A stretch of 64,000 nt of DNA, taken from Oceanospirillum maris DSM 6286. Its GTDB lineage: Bacteria; Pseudomonadota; Gammaproteobacteria; Pseudomonadales; Halomonadaceae. A model generated the notes under the pieces. It did not search any database. It worked only from the letters and a program-made list of their open reading frames with translations, and was not told the DNA's origin. The stretch covers positions 40,115 to 104,114 of the forward strand of contig NZ_KE383938.1 in the NCBI RefSeq assembly GCF_000422865.1, in the 5' to 3' direction. Made by a program: the position numbers and the translations under genes. Positions 8,643-18,682 of this stretch are shown here, one piece after another (position 1 is the first letter of the stretch; each line of letters begins with the position of its first letter).

Positions 8643-9659
8643 TCAAACAAACGAGCCAAAGCCCACGCTTTCACGTAGCAGTTTGATACGTTGACTGGCT
8701 TCTTCACGGGCTTTTTCCGCGCCTTTCTGCATCACGCCTTCTACGTAGCCCATATCGCCCATCAGCTCTTCGTACTTGCTGCGTGGCTCTTTTAAGTGGT
8801 CGTTTACCAGTTCAAACAGTGAATTTTTCATATCACCCCAGCCGATGCCGTTTTCGTACTGCTGTCGCATATCGGCAATCTGACTTGCATCGGCAAAGGC
8901 TGACCAGATTTGGAAGAGCGTACAACCTTCGGTATCTTTCGGCTCACCGGGTTCTAGGGAGTTAGTTTTGATTTTACGAATCAGCTTAAGCAGCTTTTTC
9001 TCAGGTACAAACAGAGGAATCGTATTGTTGTAGCTTTTGCTCATCTTGCGACCATCAAGACCACTAAGAACCGCAACACTTTCTTCGATACGCGCTTCCG
9101 GTAATTTAAAGAACTGGCTTTTATAAATATGATTAAAACGCAGGGCAATATCGCGAGCCATTTCGATATGTTGAATCTGATCACGGCCCACGGGAACATC
9201 CGTGGCGTTAAACATCAGAATATCCGCAGCCATTAGCACAGGGTAGCTAAATAGCCCCATCGTAATGCCTTTATCAGGATCAGCACCGGCACCTTCTGAT
9301 TCGTTATCCTGCACCGCTGCTTTATAAGCATGGGCACGGTTCATCAAACCCTTAGCGCAAACACAGGTCAGAAGCCAAGTCAGTTCGGTAATTTCAGAGA
9401 TATCGGACTGACGATAAAAAACAGAGTTATCCGTATCCAGCCCTAGAGCAAGCCAAGTAGCGGCGATCTCGCGACGGGATTCCTGTACACGCTTAGGATC
9501 ATGGCATTTGATCAAGGCGTGCAGGTCAGCCAGGAAGTAGAAGGATTCATTGTTCGGATCGCGGCTCGCTTCAATAGCAGGGCGAATCGCACCAACATAG
9601 TTACCTAAGTGTGGCGTGCCTGTGGTGGTGATGCCGGTTAAAACTCTACGTTTTTCCAT
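8643..9659 (-). CDS. trpS: Tryptophanyl-tRNA synthetase
   Basis: A class Ic aminoacyl-tRNA synthetase that charges tRNA-Trp in the cytoplasm. From ATG 9659 it is 338 residues, a usual length. An ATG further upstream would add 22 residues without family support. The ATP-binding HIGH-type motif is TGTPHLGNYVGA (residues 14-25) and the KMSKS loop is intact in DGRKMSKSYNNT. The specificity region PVGRDQIQHIEMARDIA is clearly recognisable. It stands alone, convergent with the signalling operon. The 3' end shares a possible bidirectional terminator. Confidence 0.97.
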   Translation of the reverse strand: MEKRRVLTGITTTGTPHLGNYVGAIRPAIEASRDPNNESFYFLADLHALIKCHDPKRVQESRREIAATWLALGLDTDNSVFYRQSDISEITELTWLLTCVCAKGLMNRAHAYKAAVQDNESEGAGADPDKGITMGLFSYPVLMAADILMFNATDVPVGRDQIQHIEMARDIALRFNHIYKSQFFKLPEARIEESVAVLSGLDGRKMSKSYNNTIPLFVPEKKLLKLIRKIKTNSLEPGEPKDTEGCTLFQIWSAFADASQIADMRQQYENGIGWGDMKNSLFELVNDHLKEPRSKYEELMGDMGYVEGVMQKGAEKAREEASQRIKLLRESVGFGSFV

Positions 9660-9786
9660 ATCGGATCTGTCTTCTGATTCAGTGAAGGTGTTTGATAGAC
9701 AGCCTGCAAGCAAGCGACCTATCATCTATGTAAACGCTATTCTAATCGTTCCTTCAGCGAGTTTAAACGCTGGCCAAGCCCTTAAT

Positions 9787-10968
9787 CTACAGCTCTACAC
9801 TCACAGCTGCAGCGGCACGCTTGGCTTTTTCAATAGCCGCGTCAATGCTGTTTTCCAACGCTAGGGCAACACCCATACGGCGCTCGCCTTTGACTTCTGG
9901 CTTGCCGAACAGTCTCAGCTGGGTATCCGGTTCAGCCAGAGCCGCACCTAGATTACCAAAACTGGCCTGTTCAGAATCACCTTCCACCAAAATAACCGCT
10001 GAAGCGGCTGGGCCAAATTGACGGATTGAAGGAATGGGGAGCCCTAAGATCGCCCGAGTATGAAGAGCAAACTCTGAAAGATCTTGAGAGATCAAGGTCA
10101 CCATACCGGTATCATGGGGGCGTGGAGAGACTTCGCTAAAGTAAACATTATCGCCTTTAACGAACAGCTCGACACCAAATAAACCTCGGCCACCAAGGGC
10201 GTCCGTTACCGCCTTACCGATGCGTTGCGCTTCTGCTAGGGCAGCATCAGACATCGCTTGAGGCTGCCAAGATTCGCGGTAGTCTCCCTTTTCCTGTCGA
10301 TGGCCGATAGGTGCACAGAATGAAGTACCTCCTTCATGGCGCACTGTTAGCAAAGTGATCTCATAATCGAAATCGACAAAACCCTCGACAATCACTTTAC
10401 CAGCCCCTGCTCGCCCACCTGCCTGAGCATAATCCCAAGCAGCATCAACATCGGAGGAGGTACGTACCAAGCTTTGTCCCTTACCGGAACTGGACATAAT
10501 CGGTTTGACTACACAGGGCGTACCCACTTCGGCAATGGCAGACAGGTATTCATCTTTGCTGGCGGCAAATTTATAAGGTGAGGTGCTAAGGCCAAGTTCT
10601 TCAGCGGCTAGCCTGCGGATACCTTCACGATTCATGGTCAGCTGTGTGGCCCGCGCGGTAGGTACAACGGTAAAGCCTTCTTGCTCCAGCTCTGCTAACG
10701 TATCGGTGGCGATCGCTTCAATTTCTGGCACGATAAGATGCGGTTTTTCTAATTCTATAACCTGACGCAAAGCATCGCCATCGAGCATTGAGATCACATG
10801 GCTGCGATGGGCGACTTGCATTGCTGGAGCATTCTCGTAGCGATCAACAGCAATCACTTCGCAGCCTAAACGTTGCAGCTCAATAACCACTTCTTTACCT
10901 AGCTCACCGGAGCCACACATTAAAACACGAGTAGCTGTAGAACTTAGGGGCGTACCGATACGAGTCAT
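9787..10968 (-). CDS. purT: Formate-dependent GAR transformylase (phosphoribosylglycinamide formyltransferase 2)
   Basis: An ATP-grasp enzyme that makes formyl-GAR from GAR, formate and ATP in purine synthesis, independent of folate. From ATG 10968 it is 393 residues, matching E. coli PurT (392). AAGGA lies upstream at a good distance, and the alternative ATG at 10992 is less likely. The N-terminal pre-ATP-grasp fold has [13 protein letters not shown]; the ATP-grasp core has [16 protein letters not shown], and metal-binding residues are in [27 protein letters not shown]. The gene is monocistronic. Confidence 0.96.
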   Translation of the reverse strand: MTRIGTPLSSTATRVLMCGSGELGKEVVIELQRLGCEVIAVDRYENAPAMQVAHRSHVISMLDGDALRQVIELEKPHLIVPEIEAIATDTLAELEQEGFTVVPTARATQLTMNREGIRRLAAEELGLSTSPYKFAASKDEYLSAIAEVGTPCVVKPIMSSSGKGQSLVRTSSDVDAAWDYAQAGGRAGAGKVIVEGFVDFDYEITLLTVRHEGGTSFCAPIGHRQEKGDYRESWQPQAMSDAALAEAQRIGKAVTDALGGRGLFGVELFVKGDNVYFSEVSPRPHDTGMVTLISQDLSEFALHTRAILGLPIPSIRQFGPAASAVILVEGDSEQASFGNLGAALAEPDTQLRLFGKPEVKGERRMGVALALENSIDAAIEKAKRAAAAVSVEL

Positions 10969-11161
10969 AATCAGATCCTTAAAAGAAAGCAACCTGCCTA
11001 GCTTTTAAACACCAGGCAGCATCAGATCTGACAATTGTAAGGAAAAAAGGAGAGGTTTGCAGAGCTTAAGTGCTTTGACTGAGCTAAAAAGCTTTGGTTT
11101 CAAAGCAGGCGTTCAGTTTCAAAGCCAAAGAACGTTTGGTTTTCCGAACAACAAGCCTCTA

Positions 11162-11422
11162 TCAGATAAAGGCTTGATCTAAGCTTGCACGGCGCTGGCA
11201 GCTATTGAGTACCTGTCGCTTTTGTTCATTGGAATAGGTACTCCAGAGACGAATCTCATTACCATCACGATAACAACCGATGCAAAAACCTTCATCATTG
11301 AGTGCACAGATATTTGAGCATGGAGACAGGACCATTGTTGCCGCACATTTATCTGTACCGGCTTGCTTCGGATCGAAAACCTCCGGTTTAGTGGACTGAG
11401 GTTCAAATTCTTTTTGACTCAC
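11162..11422 (-). CDS. DUF1289 family small cysteine-rich protein
   Basis: An 86-residue protein with the DUF1289 pattern SPCSNICALNDEGFCIGCYRDGNEIRLW (residues 33-60), four cysteines likely binding a metal, followed by a short helix ending in NSCQRRA. The family is common in proteobacteria and its role is unknown. The N-terminal 30 residues are polar and probably disordered. Gaps on both sides suggest it is transcribed alone. Confidence 0.85.
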   Translation of the reverse strand: MSQKEFEPQSTKPEVFDPKQAGTDKCAATMVLSPCSNICALNDEGFCIGCYRDGNEIRLWSTYSNEQKRQVLNSCQRRASLDQAFI

Positions 11423-11559
11423 AAAAACTCCAAATCAAGCCTTAAGGTATTTAAACCCAAGGCTTGTCTATCAACGTAAAGGATTGAACTCAAAGAATTA
11501 CCTTAATGACGGGAAGGTAATCTCCTCGATGATGCCTACGTTCTATCGACAAAAAAACG

Positions 11560-12093
11560 CTACAGGTTTTCTCGGAGCTTAAGTTGTTTGTGATACTTAG
11601 CACCGTTATCGACATAGTGTTGCGCGCTTGATTCTAACATACGGTATTGAGCCTCTGTGATTTGTCGCTTAATAACCGCAGGGGCACCCACCACTAATGA
11701 GCCATCAGGAATCACCATCCCTTCCTTAACAACCGATCCAGCGCCAATTATGCAGTATTTGCCTACTTTCGCACCATTCAAAACCACTGCATTCATACCA
11801 ATTAAGCTGTAATCGCCAATTTCACAGCCGTGCAACATCACTTTATGGCCTATCGTTACGCCTTTACCCAGTGTTAAAGGGGTGTCATCGTCCACATGAA
11901 GCACAGAACCATCTTGTACATTGCTTTGATCGCCAATCGTAACCCTGTCGTTATCTGCCCGTATCGTAACATTGAACCAAATACTTGCCTGATGGCCTAT
12001 CTTAATATCACCAATTAAATCGGCACTTGGGGCGATAAAAAACGTATCCGATGCAAATTCAATGCTTTTGTTACCAAGGTCATAAATCATCAT
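11560..12093 (-). CDS. Gamma-carbonic-anhydrase-like hexapeptide protein (YrdA/PaaY family)
   Basis: A 177-residue left-handed beta-helix protein of the gamma-carbonic anhydrase-like family. Repeated hexapeptides (for example IGDYSLIGMNAVVLNGAKVG) run through residues 20-140. Three histidines in the right positions for a metal site are visible in SVLHVDDD and TIGHKVMLHGC. I placed the start at ATG 12093 because GAGG lies six bases upstream; the next codon is also ATG. Family members range from true carbonic anhydrases to thioesterases, so the activity is not certain. It follows a Nudix gene on the same strand with a 60-base gap, a likely two-gene operon. Confidence 0.88.
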   Translation of the reverse strand: MMIYDLGNKSIEFASDTFFIAPSADLIGDIKIGHQASIWFNVTIRADNDRVTIGDQSNVQDGSVLHVDDDTPLTLGKGVTIGHKVMLHGCEIGDYSLIGMNAVVLNGAKVGKYCIIGAGSVVKEGMVIPDGSLVVGAPAVIKRQITEAQYRMLESSAQHYVDNGAKYHKQLKLRENL

Positions 12094-12153
12094 TTTTTCC
12101 TCTGTTTTGTTATTTTTATGGTTATGGAAATAGCCTAATATCAATGTCTTCAG

Positions 12154-12858
12154 TTAATCAATAATACGACGATGCTTACTCGGCTCAAGATGGCGCAAAG
12201 GGCTACCTTGAGCAGGCACGTGAGTTAGCGAAAAATCGGCTCCCAAACCGGTTTTAAATAAATCCACCAACATCATGGCAGACAAGCCCCAAATAACAAA
12301 TTCGTCATAATGATAACAAGGCACATAAATAGCCTGCTGTTCCACCGGAATAACGTCCGTATGGTGGCGCTGGTCTTTTAAGAAAAAGCGAAGCGGTACG
12401 CGAAAAATAGCATCAAGCTCATCTTCATTGGCCGTTAGCTCAATATGTTCCGACACAATGCCAACCCACGGCGTTACACGTACGCCCATATGGGAAACAA
12501 CTTGATTAAGCTTGCCAATAACCTCCACTTCGTCAGGCGGCATCGCCACCTCTTCTTCACTCTCCCGTAGGGCGGTGTGTTTTAAATTACGATCGGTTTT
12601 ATCTTTCATTCCACCCGGAAAAGCCACTTGACCAGAATGGCTGGAAAGGTGGGATGCTCGACGAGTCAGAATAATATGAGGATCTATTGGATTATCCGTC
12701 AAAGCGATTAGAACCGCAGCATCAGGGTGTGCGCCCTTAATTCTTGCGGGGGTAAAATTAGCCAGTTTTTGACGCAATAGCGCTAGATAATCGATAGATT
12801 CCTCAAGAAAATGACCGGCTGAGTTTAAGTCAGGATAATTAAAATTTTCTGCATTCAC
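12154..12858 (-). CDS. Nudix hydrolase, NudL-type CoA pyrophosphatase
   Basis: A 234-residue Nudix enzyme of the UPF0035/NudL group, which cleaves the pyrophosphate of coenzyme A and its derivatives. The group signature LTRRASHLSSHSGQVAFPGG is followed by the Nudix helix with HTALRESEEEV, supplying the metal-binding glutamates. The extra region before the Nudix box is typical of this group. It is probably cotranscribed with the downstream gamma-carbonic-anhydrase-like gene. The assignment to CoA rather than another nucleotide rests on the family signature. Confidence 0.88.
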   Translation of the reverse strand: MNAENFNYPDLNSAGHFLEESIDYLALLRQKLANFTPARIKGAHPDAAVLIALTDNPIDPHIILTRRASHLSSHSGQVAFPGGMKDKTDRNLKHTALRESEEEVAMPPDEVEVIGKLNQVVSHMGVRVTPWVGIVSEHIELTANEDELDAIFRVPLRFFLKDQRHHTDVIPVEQQAIYVPCYHYDEFVIWGLSAMMLVDLFKTGLGADFSLTHVPAQGSPLRHLEPSKHRRIID

Positions 12859-13148
12859 AGTACGTATACCTATTACCTAAGATTTTTTTACTATAGTAAA
12901 AAATCTTTATACTTGGAAAAAGTTGGCCCTAGTCAACCTTGAGTTTCTGCCGTATTCTGTGAAGAAAGCTTCGGTAATGGCCAGTGCTATTGATAATACA
13001 ATTCTATTCCTAGCGCCTTCATCTTGTAATACCTTGATCAACCCGCAGCACCTTGATCAAGAGGCTAAGAATAACCTGCATTGAATATGCCCTGCCCCAG
13101 CCGCCGTTAAAACCAGACAGCACCAGAAGTAGAAGGACAGCTTTTAGG

Positions 13149-13742
13149 ATGAATTTTTGTAGCGAATGCGGTGAAAAAGTTCGGGTAGGCGTTCCAGAGG
13201 ATGACAACCGTCCTCGTCATATCTGCGATGCCTGCGATACGATCCACTACCATAACCCCAAAATTGTTGCTGGGACGGTTCCTGTTTACGGTGATAAAGT
13301 GTTGCTTTGTAAGCGTGCTATTGAACCACGTATTGGCTATTGGACACTGCCCGCAGGCTTTATGGAAAATGAAGAAACGACTGCAGAGGCTGCCGCCCGT
13401 GAAACATGGGAAGAGGCTCAGGCCAAAGTTGATATTAGCCATCTATACGTGCTGATTGATACCACCGTTATCAGCCAAGTCTACATGATGTTTCTAGCAA
13501 ATATGCCGACGGCAGAGTTCGGCGCTGGCCCTGAAAGTTTGGAGGTAGAATTGTTCGCAGAAGAGGATATTCCTTGGGGCGAGCTGGCTTTCCCTACCAT
13601 CGAAAAAACCTTGCGCCTTTATTTTGAAGATCGTAAAAAAGGCCACTTTCCAATGCATCAATGCGATGTTAACAAAGAAGATCGTGACCGTTTTTATGCC
13701 GCGATTGAAAATTCTCAATCCAGCCAGACAAACAAAACTTAA
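13149..13742 (+). CDS. Nudix hydrolase with N-terminal zinc ribbon
   Basis: A 197-residue cytoplasmic hydrolase. Residues 1-35 form a zinc ribbon with two Cys pairs (CSECG and CDACD). The Nudix box follows (GFMENEETTAEAAARETWEEAQ, about residues 70-91). All catalytic Glu residues are present, but the glycine after the EE pair is replaced by Gln. The architecture resembles NudC or the ADP-ribose-type Nudix group but is shorter than NudC. ATG 13149 was chosen because the upstream extension is not protein-like; AAGGA is about 11 bases upstream. The gene converges with the NIF3-like gene, leaving only two bases between the stops. Confidence 0.87.
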   Translation: MNFCSECGEKVRVGVPEDDNRPRHICDACDTIHYHNPKIVAGTVPVYGDKVLLCKRAIEPRIGYWTLPAGFMENEETTAEAAARETWEEAQAKVDISHLYVLIDTTVISQVYMMFLANMPTAEFGAGPESLEVELFAEEDIPWGELAFPTIEKTLRLYFEDRKKGHFPMHQCDVNKEDRDRFYAAIENSQSSQTNKT

Positions 13743-13744
13743 GC

Positions 13745-14059
13745 CTAAAAATCATCTACTAAGCGGATAACTTCATAAGCTGGCTCTTCGTAAGGGTGCG
13801 CCAGCTTCATCGCCGCTACAGCTCGTTTAATGAGCTTGTCATCACAGATCAGCTCCACTCGATATTCTTCAACCTTTTCAATATAACCTTTTGTGCCTAA
13901 ATGAGGATGACTCCCCTCTAAAGGGCGAAACTGTCCCTGTCCTTTAACCTGCCAACAACAGTGATCATAATGACCGAGATGGCCGGCTCCCGTTTCAAAT
14001 ACAGCGGTTTTAACCGGCTCTAGGTGCGACTCTGGCACAAAAAAAGCAAATTTATACAT
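13745..14059 (-). CDS. Short NIF3/YqfO-type protein
   Basis: A 104-residue protein matching the small domain inserted in some NIF3 (YqfO) proteins, found alone in many gammaproteobacteria. It begins MYKFAFFVPESHLEPVKTAV and has the conserved GAGHLGHYDHCCW and ending HPYEEPAYEVI. The structural relatives are PII-like. The function is unknown. It is transcribed on the opposite strand from the preceding Nudix gene and lies just upstream of its stop. Confidence 0.88.
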   Translation of the reverse strand: MYKFAFFVPESHLEPVKTAVFETGAGHLGHYDHCCWQVKGQGQFRPLEGSHPHLGTKGYIEKVEEYRVELICDDKLIKRAVAAMKLAHPYEEPAYEVIRLVDDF

Positions 14060-14136
14060 AATCTTATCCTTTCTTAAGATGACAGCCTTTATGCCAAAAT
14101 GGGACTTTATAAAATGAACCTTTATAAAATAGCCCC

Positions 14137-15129
14137 TTACAATCCAGCATGGCCTTCCTCAGGATGGGGAATCGAAAGCGCGCGCCGACTCTTAAAGAAC
14201 CGCTCCTCCCCCGTCACCGGATCAGTAAACGCTAAAGTATAGGCCAGAAGCTGTAAGGGCGCGCTGTAATCATCGTGCTCTGGCTCTGGTTGCACCTCGG
14301 GATACCAAGGGTCATTTTCAATAGGTATCCCCATTGAGGCAAGATGCAGGCGTAGCTGATGCTGACGGCCCGTATGCGGCTTCATTTCGTAAAGCCCCCA
14401 TGCAGCACCGCCTTCTTCAGAACAGTCAGCAGTAAGAAGCAGATCAATAGCCGTTTCACTATTGGCCTCTCCTTCCGCTTCTTTCATGGTGAAAAAATAA
14501 TCCCCTTTCACCATCAGGCTACGATGCACTCTCGGTAGTGTCAGCTCAGGATTAATCGGTGCCACAGCACGGTAAGTTTTCTGTACGTTGCGCTGCTGAA
14601 AAAGCGTCTGATAAGCGCCGCGGTGCTCAGGCTGTTTACAGAGCAAAACTAAGCCTGCGGTTTCACGATCGAGCCGATGGGCCGGTACTAAATCAGGTAG
14701 ATTTAACCGATTACGTAGCCGTATTAACAGGGTTTCTTTTAGATGTCGGCCAGAGGGAATCGTTGATAACCAATGCGGTTTATCGGCAATAACAATAAAG
14801 TCATCTTGGAAAATAATCGTTTCTTCAAACGGCACCCGCTGCTCATTCGGCACGTCTCGGTAGTACCAGATTTTAGCACCAGCAATAAACAAAGCTTCTT
14901 CGTTTAAGGGCTGTCCATCATTGGCCACTAAGTCCCCCCGGGTTAATCGTTCTTTCAGCATGTCTGGCTCAATATGAGGAAAACGATACTGTAAGTAACT
15001 GAGTAAATTAGGCCAGCGCCCCTTAGGATGCTGCTCATCACAGGGTAAAATAAGATAGCTAGGCGGCACTCCATCTCGGTAAGGCAAAGGTGAGCTTTTA
15101 GAAGTCGAGCGCTGCTTTTTTCTGGCCAT
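14137..15129 (-). CDS. RluA-family pseudouridine synthase
   Basis: A 330-residue RNA pseudouridine synthase. The catalytic Asp is in the family signature VPAHRLDRETAGLVLL (about residue 155), preceded by an S4-like region (MLKERLTRGDLVANDGQ). The KTYRAVAP and GRQHQLRLHLA motifs are also present. The N-terminal 20 residues are basic and polar. The RNA target cannot be told from sequence; it is not a close match to RluC or RluD by motif context. ATG 15129 has GGAGTTCC-like purines only downstream, so the ribosome site is weak. Confidence 0.9.
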   Translation of the reverse strand: MARKKQRSTSKSSPLPYRDGVPPSYLILPCDEQHPKGRWPNLLSYLQYRFPHIEPDMLKERLTRGDLVANDGQPLNEEALFIAGAKIWYYRDVPNEQRVPFEETIIFQDDFIVIADKPHWLSTIPSGRHLKETLLIRLRNRLNLPDLVPAHRLDRETAGLVLLCKQPEHRGAYQTLFQQRNVQKTYRAVAPINPELTLPRVHRSLMVKGDYFFTMKEAEGEANSETAIDLLLTADCSEEGGAAWGLYEMKPHTGRQHQLRLHLASMGIPIENDPWYPEVQPEPEHDDYSAPLQLLAYTLAFTDPVTGEERFFKSRRALSIPHPEEGHAGL

Positions 15130-15642
15130 GGGAGTTCCGGTTTGTCAAAGAGAGATAATTACGAAAAAACTGCAGCCGGATTGTAGGTGATTATTGCCCT
15201 TAGGTCATGGCCGAAAAGAAGTGCTGTTCGCTAAAAGCTATAGGCGAAGCCATTAGCAATGCTCACAAATAGAGCCGTATCCATATTCTAAAGCAATACG
15301 TTAAGACCGGTCTAAAGTCGGAATAAAAGCAATTCGATAAACCCTTACTAAAAGTCATGGAATAATCCTTTACTATAACCCATATTAATCATATAGATAC
15401 TGAACTATTTTCTTATTAAACTAGCAAATATCAGCTATTCTGCTATTTTATTTTTTTCCACTTTATAACGATAACAATTAACCTATGGCGGTCATCAATG
15501 TCATAATTAATTCTCCTGCCATAATGCTAAAGGGTCACACCTGATTTATTGACTTGATAAATATAAAAATGATTAATATCAACAACATAAACAAGAAAAT
15601 AAAACCAACTATCCCAAAAAATCTTAAGAAGAGTATACCCGT
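15130..15642. other. 513-base AT-rich intergenic region
   Basis: This gap separates two divergent genes. It becomes very AT-rich after 15400. I see no open frame with a ribosome site, no tRNA-like fold and no strong hairpin. It should contain both promoters. Confidence 0.5.
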
Positions 15643-17574
15643 TTGAATCTAGCAGACTTAACTGTACAAACAGATATTATTCAGCAAAACATTATGCTGT
15701 GGTGGTTACTGGGCTTTAGCGTTTTAATCAGTGCTGCTTTAACGGCATCGTTATTGCGTCTTCGCTATGCTTATCGTTTACATAATAATTTGCGTTTTAA
15801 GGCTGAAAAAGACAAAAAACGACTAGAAGAGAACCATCAGCTACTACGTTTACTGATTGATCAGCTTCCTCAATTTATTGCTGCTAAAGATAAAGAAGGT
15901 CGCTATATTGAATGTAATCAGAGCTATCTAGATTTTCTCGGCGTGTCTCGACAAGATGTGATTGGGCACCAGACTGGCGACCTATTCGAAAGCCAGATCC
16001 ACCAGTCATTAACAGAACAAGATGGCCTAGTTCTTCGCTCTGGCAGTAAACGCTCTCAAGCCCGCTGGATGACGCATACTTCCGGTGAAAACTGCTTGAT
16101 TAGAACCCAGAAGCTACCACTCTTATCTTTCAATAAAGAACTGCAAGGCATTCTGACGATTAGCGAAGATATTACCGCTCAAAACCAACAGGATAAGATC
16201 GATAAGCATCGAAACTTTATTCTTGAGCAGTTAGCGCAGGGAGAACCTCTCGATGATATTTTACTGGCCTTAGTCACCTTCACCGAAGAGCTTTACCCCG
16301 GCCTTCTGTGCTCGATTTTACTGATTGATGAAAAGACTGAGACGCTACAGTTAGGTGCAGCCCCTAGCCTACCAGATTTTTATAATGTGGCTATCCACGG
16401 GCTATCAATAGGTGATGGTATAGGCTCTTGCGGCACAGCCGCATTCACGGGACGACCTGTGATTATTTCTAATATTAGTTGTCACCCTTTTTGGCAAGAT
16501 TTTACTCAACTTGCGGCTAAAGCAGGCCTAGAAGCATGCTGGTCAATGCCGATAAAAAACAGCCATAACAAGGTGTTAGGCACATTTGCTATTTACTACC
16601 GCCATCAGGCAGAGCCATCTGCAAACCAAATGGAATTGATGATTGTTAACGCCCATCTTGCGGCGATTGCCATTGAATCCTCTCAGATGGATCAACAACT
16701 TTCAATGCTTTCCCAAGCCATCGAATACTCGGCCAGTTTTGTTGTTATTAGTGATGATACAAAGGTAATCGAATACGCCAACAAGAGTTTATTCGACGCG
16801 ACAGGCTACAGCAGCCAAGAACTTAAAGGGCAGCCTTTCACTATTTTCACTCCAGAAGATGATCGTGAAGAGCTGGATCATTTGATACGCAAAGTCCTTC
16901 AGAACGGTGAAGTTTGGCGAGGCGAACGGCAATTTCAACATCGTAATGGCGAACTATTTTGGGTGATGAGTTCCATTGCGCCTATTCGCAACACTCTTGA
17001 TGAAGTAACACACTTAATCTGTGTGGGTGAAGATATTACCGCACTAAAACAAGAGCAAGAATATATGGAGCTGCTCGCCTTTTATGATCCACTAACAGGC
17101 CTAGCAAATCGTCGACTCTTTAAAGATCAGCTGGATCTTGCCATTAAACAATGTAAGCGCCAAAAACAAACATTGGCACTACTGTATTTAGATTTGGATC
17201 GTTTTAAAGCGGTTAACGATGAATACGGGCATGAGGTTGGCGACGAACTGCTCAAAGAAGTCGCAAGACGACTCCAGAAGACACTCCGTGAAAGTGATGT
17301 TATTGCACGCATTGGGGGTGATGAGTTCAATATCCTTTTACCTGATATTATTGATGGTCAAACGGCAGAAAATGTAGCCAACAAGATACTAGAAAGCGTT
17401 GTTCAGCCCTTTAAAACAGACGATATTGAACTAACCGTTTCAGCCAGTATTGGCCTAACGCTCTACCCCGATGATGCCGTTGATACAAAGCAGCTGATCA
17501 AAAATGCTGACGTAGCGATGTATCGCAGTAAAGAGCGAGGGCGTAATCAAAGTTTGCGCTACGTGAACGAGTAG
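15643..17574 (+). CDS. Membrane-anchored PAS-GAF-PAS-GGDEF diguanylate cyclase
   Basis: A 643-residue sensor. One transmembrane helix lies at about 18-40 (WWLLGFSVLISAALTASLL), followed by a coiled linker, a PAS domain (about 65-180), a GAF domain (about 195-345), a second PAS/PAC (about 360-470) and a GGDEF domain (about 475-640). The active site RIGGDEFNIL is canonical. An RxxD inhibitory site (RESD) sits exactly five residues before GGDEF, so cyclic di-GMP feedback is expected. No EAL domain is present. The start is a TTG at 15643 with AAGAAGAG upstream; no better ATG exists at the N-terminus. It appears monocistronic. Confidence 0.92.
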   Translation: MNLADLTVQTDIIQQNIMLWWLLGFSVLISAALTASLLRLRYAYRLHNNLRFKAEKDKKRLEENHQLLRLLIDQLPQFIAAKDKEGRYIECNQSYLDFLGVSRQDVIGHQTGDLFESQIHQSLTEQDGLVLRSGSKRSQARWMTHTSGENCLIRTQKLPLLSFNKELQGILTISEDITAQNQQDKIDKHRNFILEQLAQGEPLDDILLALVTFTEELYPGLLCSILLIDEKTETLQLGAAPSLPDFYNVAIHGLSIGDGIGSCGTAAFTGRPVIISNISCHPFWQDFTQLAAKAGLEACWSMPIKNSHNKVLGTFAIYYRHQAEPSANQMELMIVNAHLAAIAIESSQMDQQLSMLSQAIEYSASFVVISDDTKVIEYANKSLFDATGYSSQELKGQPFTIFTPEDDREELDHLIRKVLQNGEVWRGERQFQHRNGELFWVMSSIAPIRNTLDEVTHLICVGEDITALKQEQEYMELLAFYDPLTGLANRRLFKDQLDLAIKQCKRQKQTLALLYLDLDRFKAVNDEYGHEVGDELLKEVARRLQKTLRESDVIARIGGDEFNILLPDIIDGQTAENVANKILESVVQPFKTDDIELTVSASIGLTLYPDDAVDTKQLIKNADVAMYRSKERGRNQSLRYVNE

Positions 17575-17605
17575 TTTCTTTTTAAGCCGTTTCTTTTTTT
17601 AAAGA

Positions 17606-18538
17606 TTAAAGAGGCGCAGGAAAATCAGCAGGGAGCACCGCCACATCCGCACCCTCTAATTTATGGCCTAAGTTTTCTTGCATAAAATCAACAAAAGCTC
17701 GGCTGGCTTTGGATAGATAGTGATTACGCTTCCAGCCCAATCCAATATGCAGTGGAATTTTGGGGTCAAAAGGGATCGCCTTTAAATTATCTTCTGGTCG
17801 AATAATGCCAGACAAAACCGTACTGATACCCACACCACTGCTTACCATTGATTTTAAAAGTTCAATCAAATTCGTTTCAAAGCGAATATCTAACTTAATA
17901 TGATGCTGCTTAGAGAATTTGCTTACTGCCTCCCGCAAAAAATATCCTTCACGAAACATGGTCAACGGCTCACGACAAAAAGTATCCAGAGTAATCGAGT
18001 GATGGTTCGCCAGCGGATGACTATCCGGCAAGCAGGCGACCAGCTCTTCACGAAAAAGCTCTACACTACGGATCTGTTCATGGGATGGATTAAGACGAAC
18101 CAGAGCAACATCCAGCTGACCTTCTAATAGCATCTGTTGCAAGGATGCCGTGCCCGCTTCAATCAGATTGATACGAACTTTGGGATAACGGCGCTTAAAT
18201 TGAGCCAGTAGTTTCGGCAAATAATAGGAGCTCAACATACTTGAGGCACCAAATTGAATCGTGCCGGTATCAAAACCTTTAAGCTCCTGCAGCTCCAGCT
18301 CTGCATCACCAACCGTTTGCAGGATACGTTGGGCATGGCGCAGCAATACTTTGCCGTCAGAGGTTAACGTCATCTTACGTTCTGCGCGGTTGACTAACTT
18401 AAGCTCTACTTCTTCTTCAAGTTTCTTAATTGCCATACTCAAAGCAGGCTGAGCAATGCCTAAATGGGTTGCCGTATGCGTGAAGTTGCCGATTTTTGCC
18501 AACGCGCAAAAATACCGAAGCCGCTTAATATCCATCAT
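17606..18538 (-). CDS. gcdR: LysR-type regulator divergent from the CoA-transferase (GcdR-like)
   Basis: A 310-residue LysR regulator with an N-terminal winged helix-turn-helix (residues 1-60, FTHTATHLGIAQPALSMAIKKLEEE) and a C-terminal periplasmic-binding-like effector domain. It is divergent from a class III CoA-transferase, with a 144-base intergenic region that holds a T-N11-A box. In Pseudomonas a LysR regulator (GcdR) beside a CoA-transferase and glutaryl-CoA dehydrogenase responds to glutarate. The same box recurs at the gcdH promoter in this window. The symbol rests on this context, not on sequence alone. Confidence 0.8.
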   Translation of the reverse strand: MMDIKRLRYFCALAKIGNFTHTATHLGIAQPALSMAIKKLEEEVELKLVNRAERKMTLTSDGKVLLRHAQRILQTVGDAELELQELKGFDTGTIQFGASSMLSSYYLPKLLAQFKRRYPKVRINLIEAGTASLQQMLLEGQLDVALVRLNPSHEQIRSVELFREELVACLPDSHPLANHHSITLDTFCREPLTMFREGYFLREAVSKFSKQHHIKLDIRFETNLIELLKSMVSSGVGISTVLSGIIRPEDNLKAIPFDPKIPLHIGLGWKRNHYLSKASRAFVDFMQENLGHKLEGADVAVLPADFPAPL

Positions 18539-18555
18539 TCACCATTGATTTTACT

Positions 18556-18609
18556 TATAGAAACTATATCTACTATATATTGTAATTATCCCTTCCGTCT
18601 CGTTAATTT
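18556..18609 (+). promoter_or_regulatory. LysR box and promoter of the CoA-transferase gene
   Basis: TATAG-AAA-CTATA at 18556-18568 is an inverted repeat with exact T-N11-A form. It is followed by ATATAT, a -35-like TTGTAA (18581-18586) and a -10-like TTAATT (18603-18608) 16 bases on. The whole stretch aligns without gaps to 37731-37781 upstream of gcdH, with 37 of 51 positions identical. The recognition box lies upstream of the -35, as is usual for LysR activators. Confidence 0.75.
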
Positions 18610-18682
18610 GCTAGATACAAAGCAAATAATAAGGCGTATAGCCCTTCATTGTGAAGCGGCGTACGGAATGAGGGAGATTTTT

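Noticed and set aside
11162..11422. Second overlapping frame of 75 codons at the DUF1289 gene
   Set aside because: The other frame carries the full DUF1289 Cys pattern; this one has no family features.
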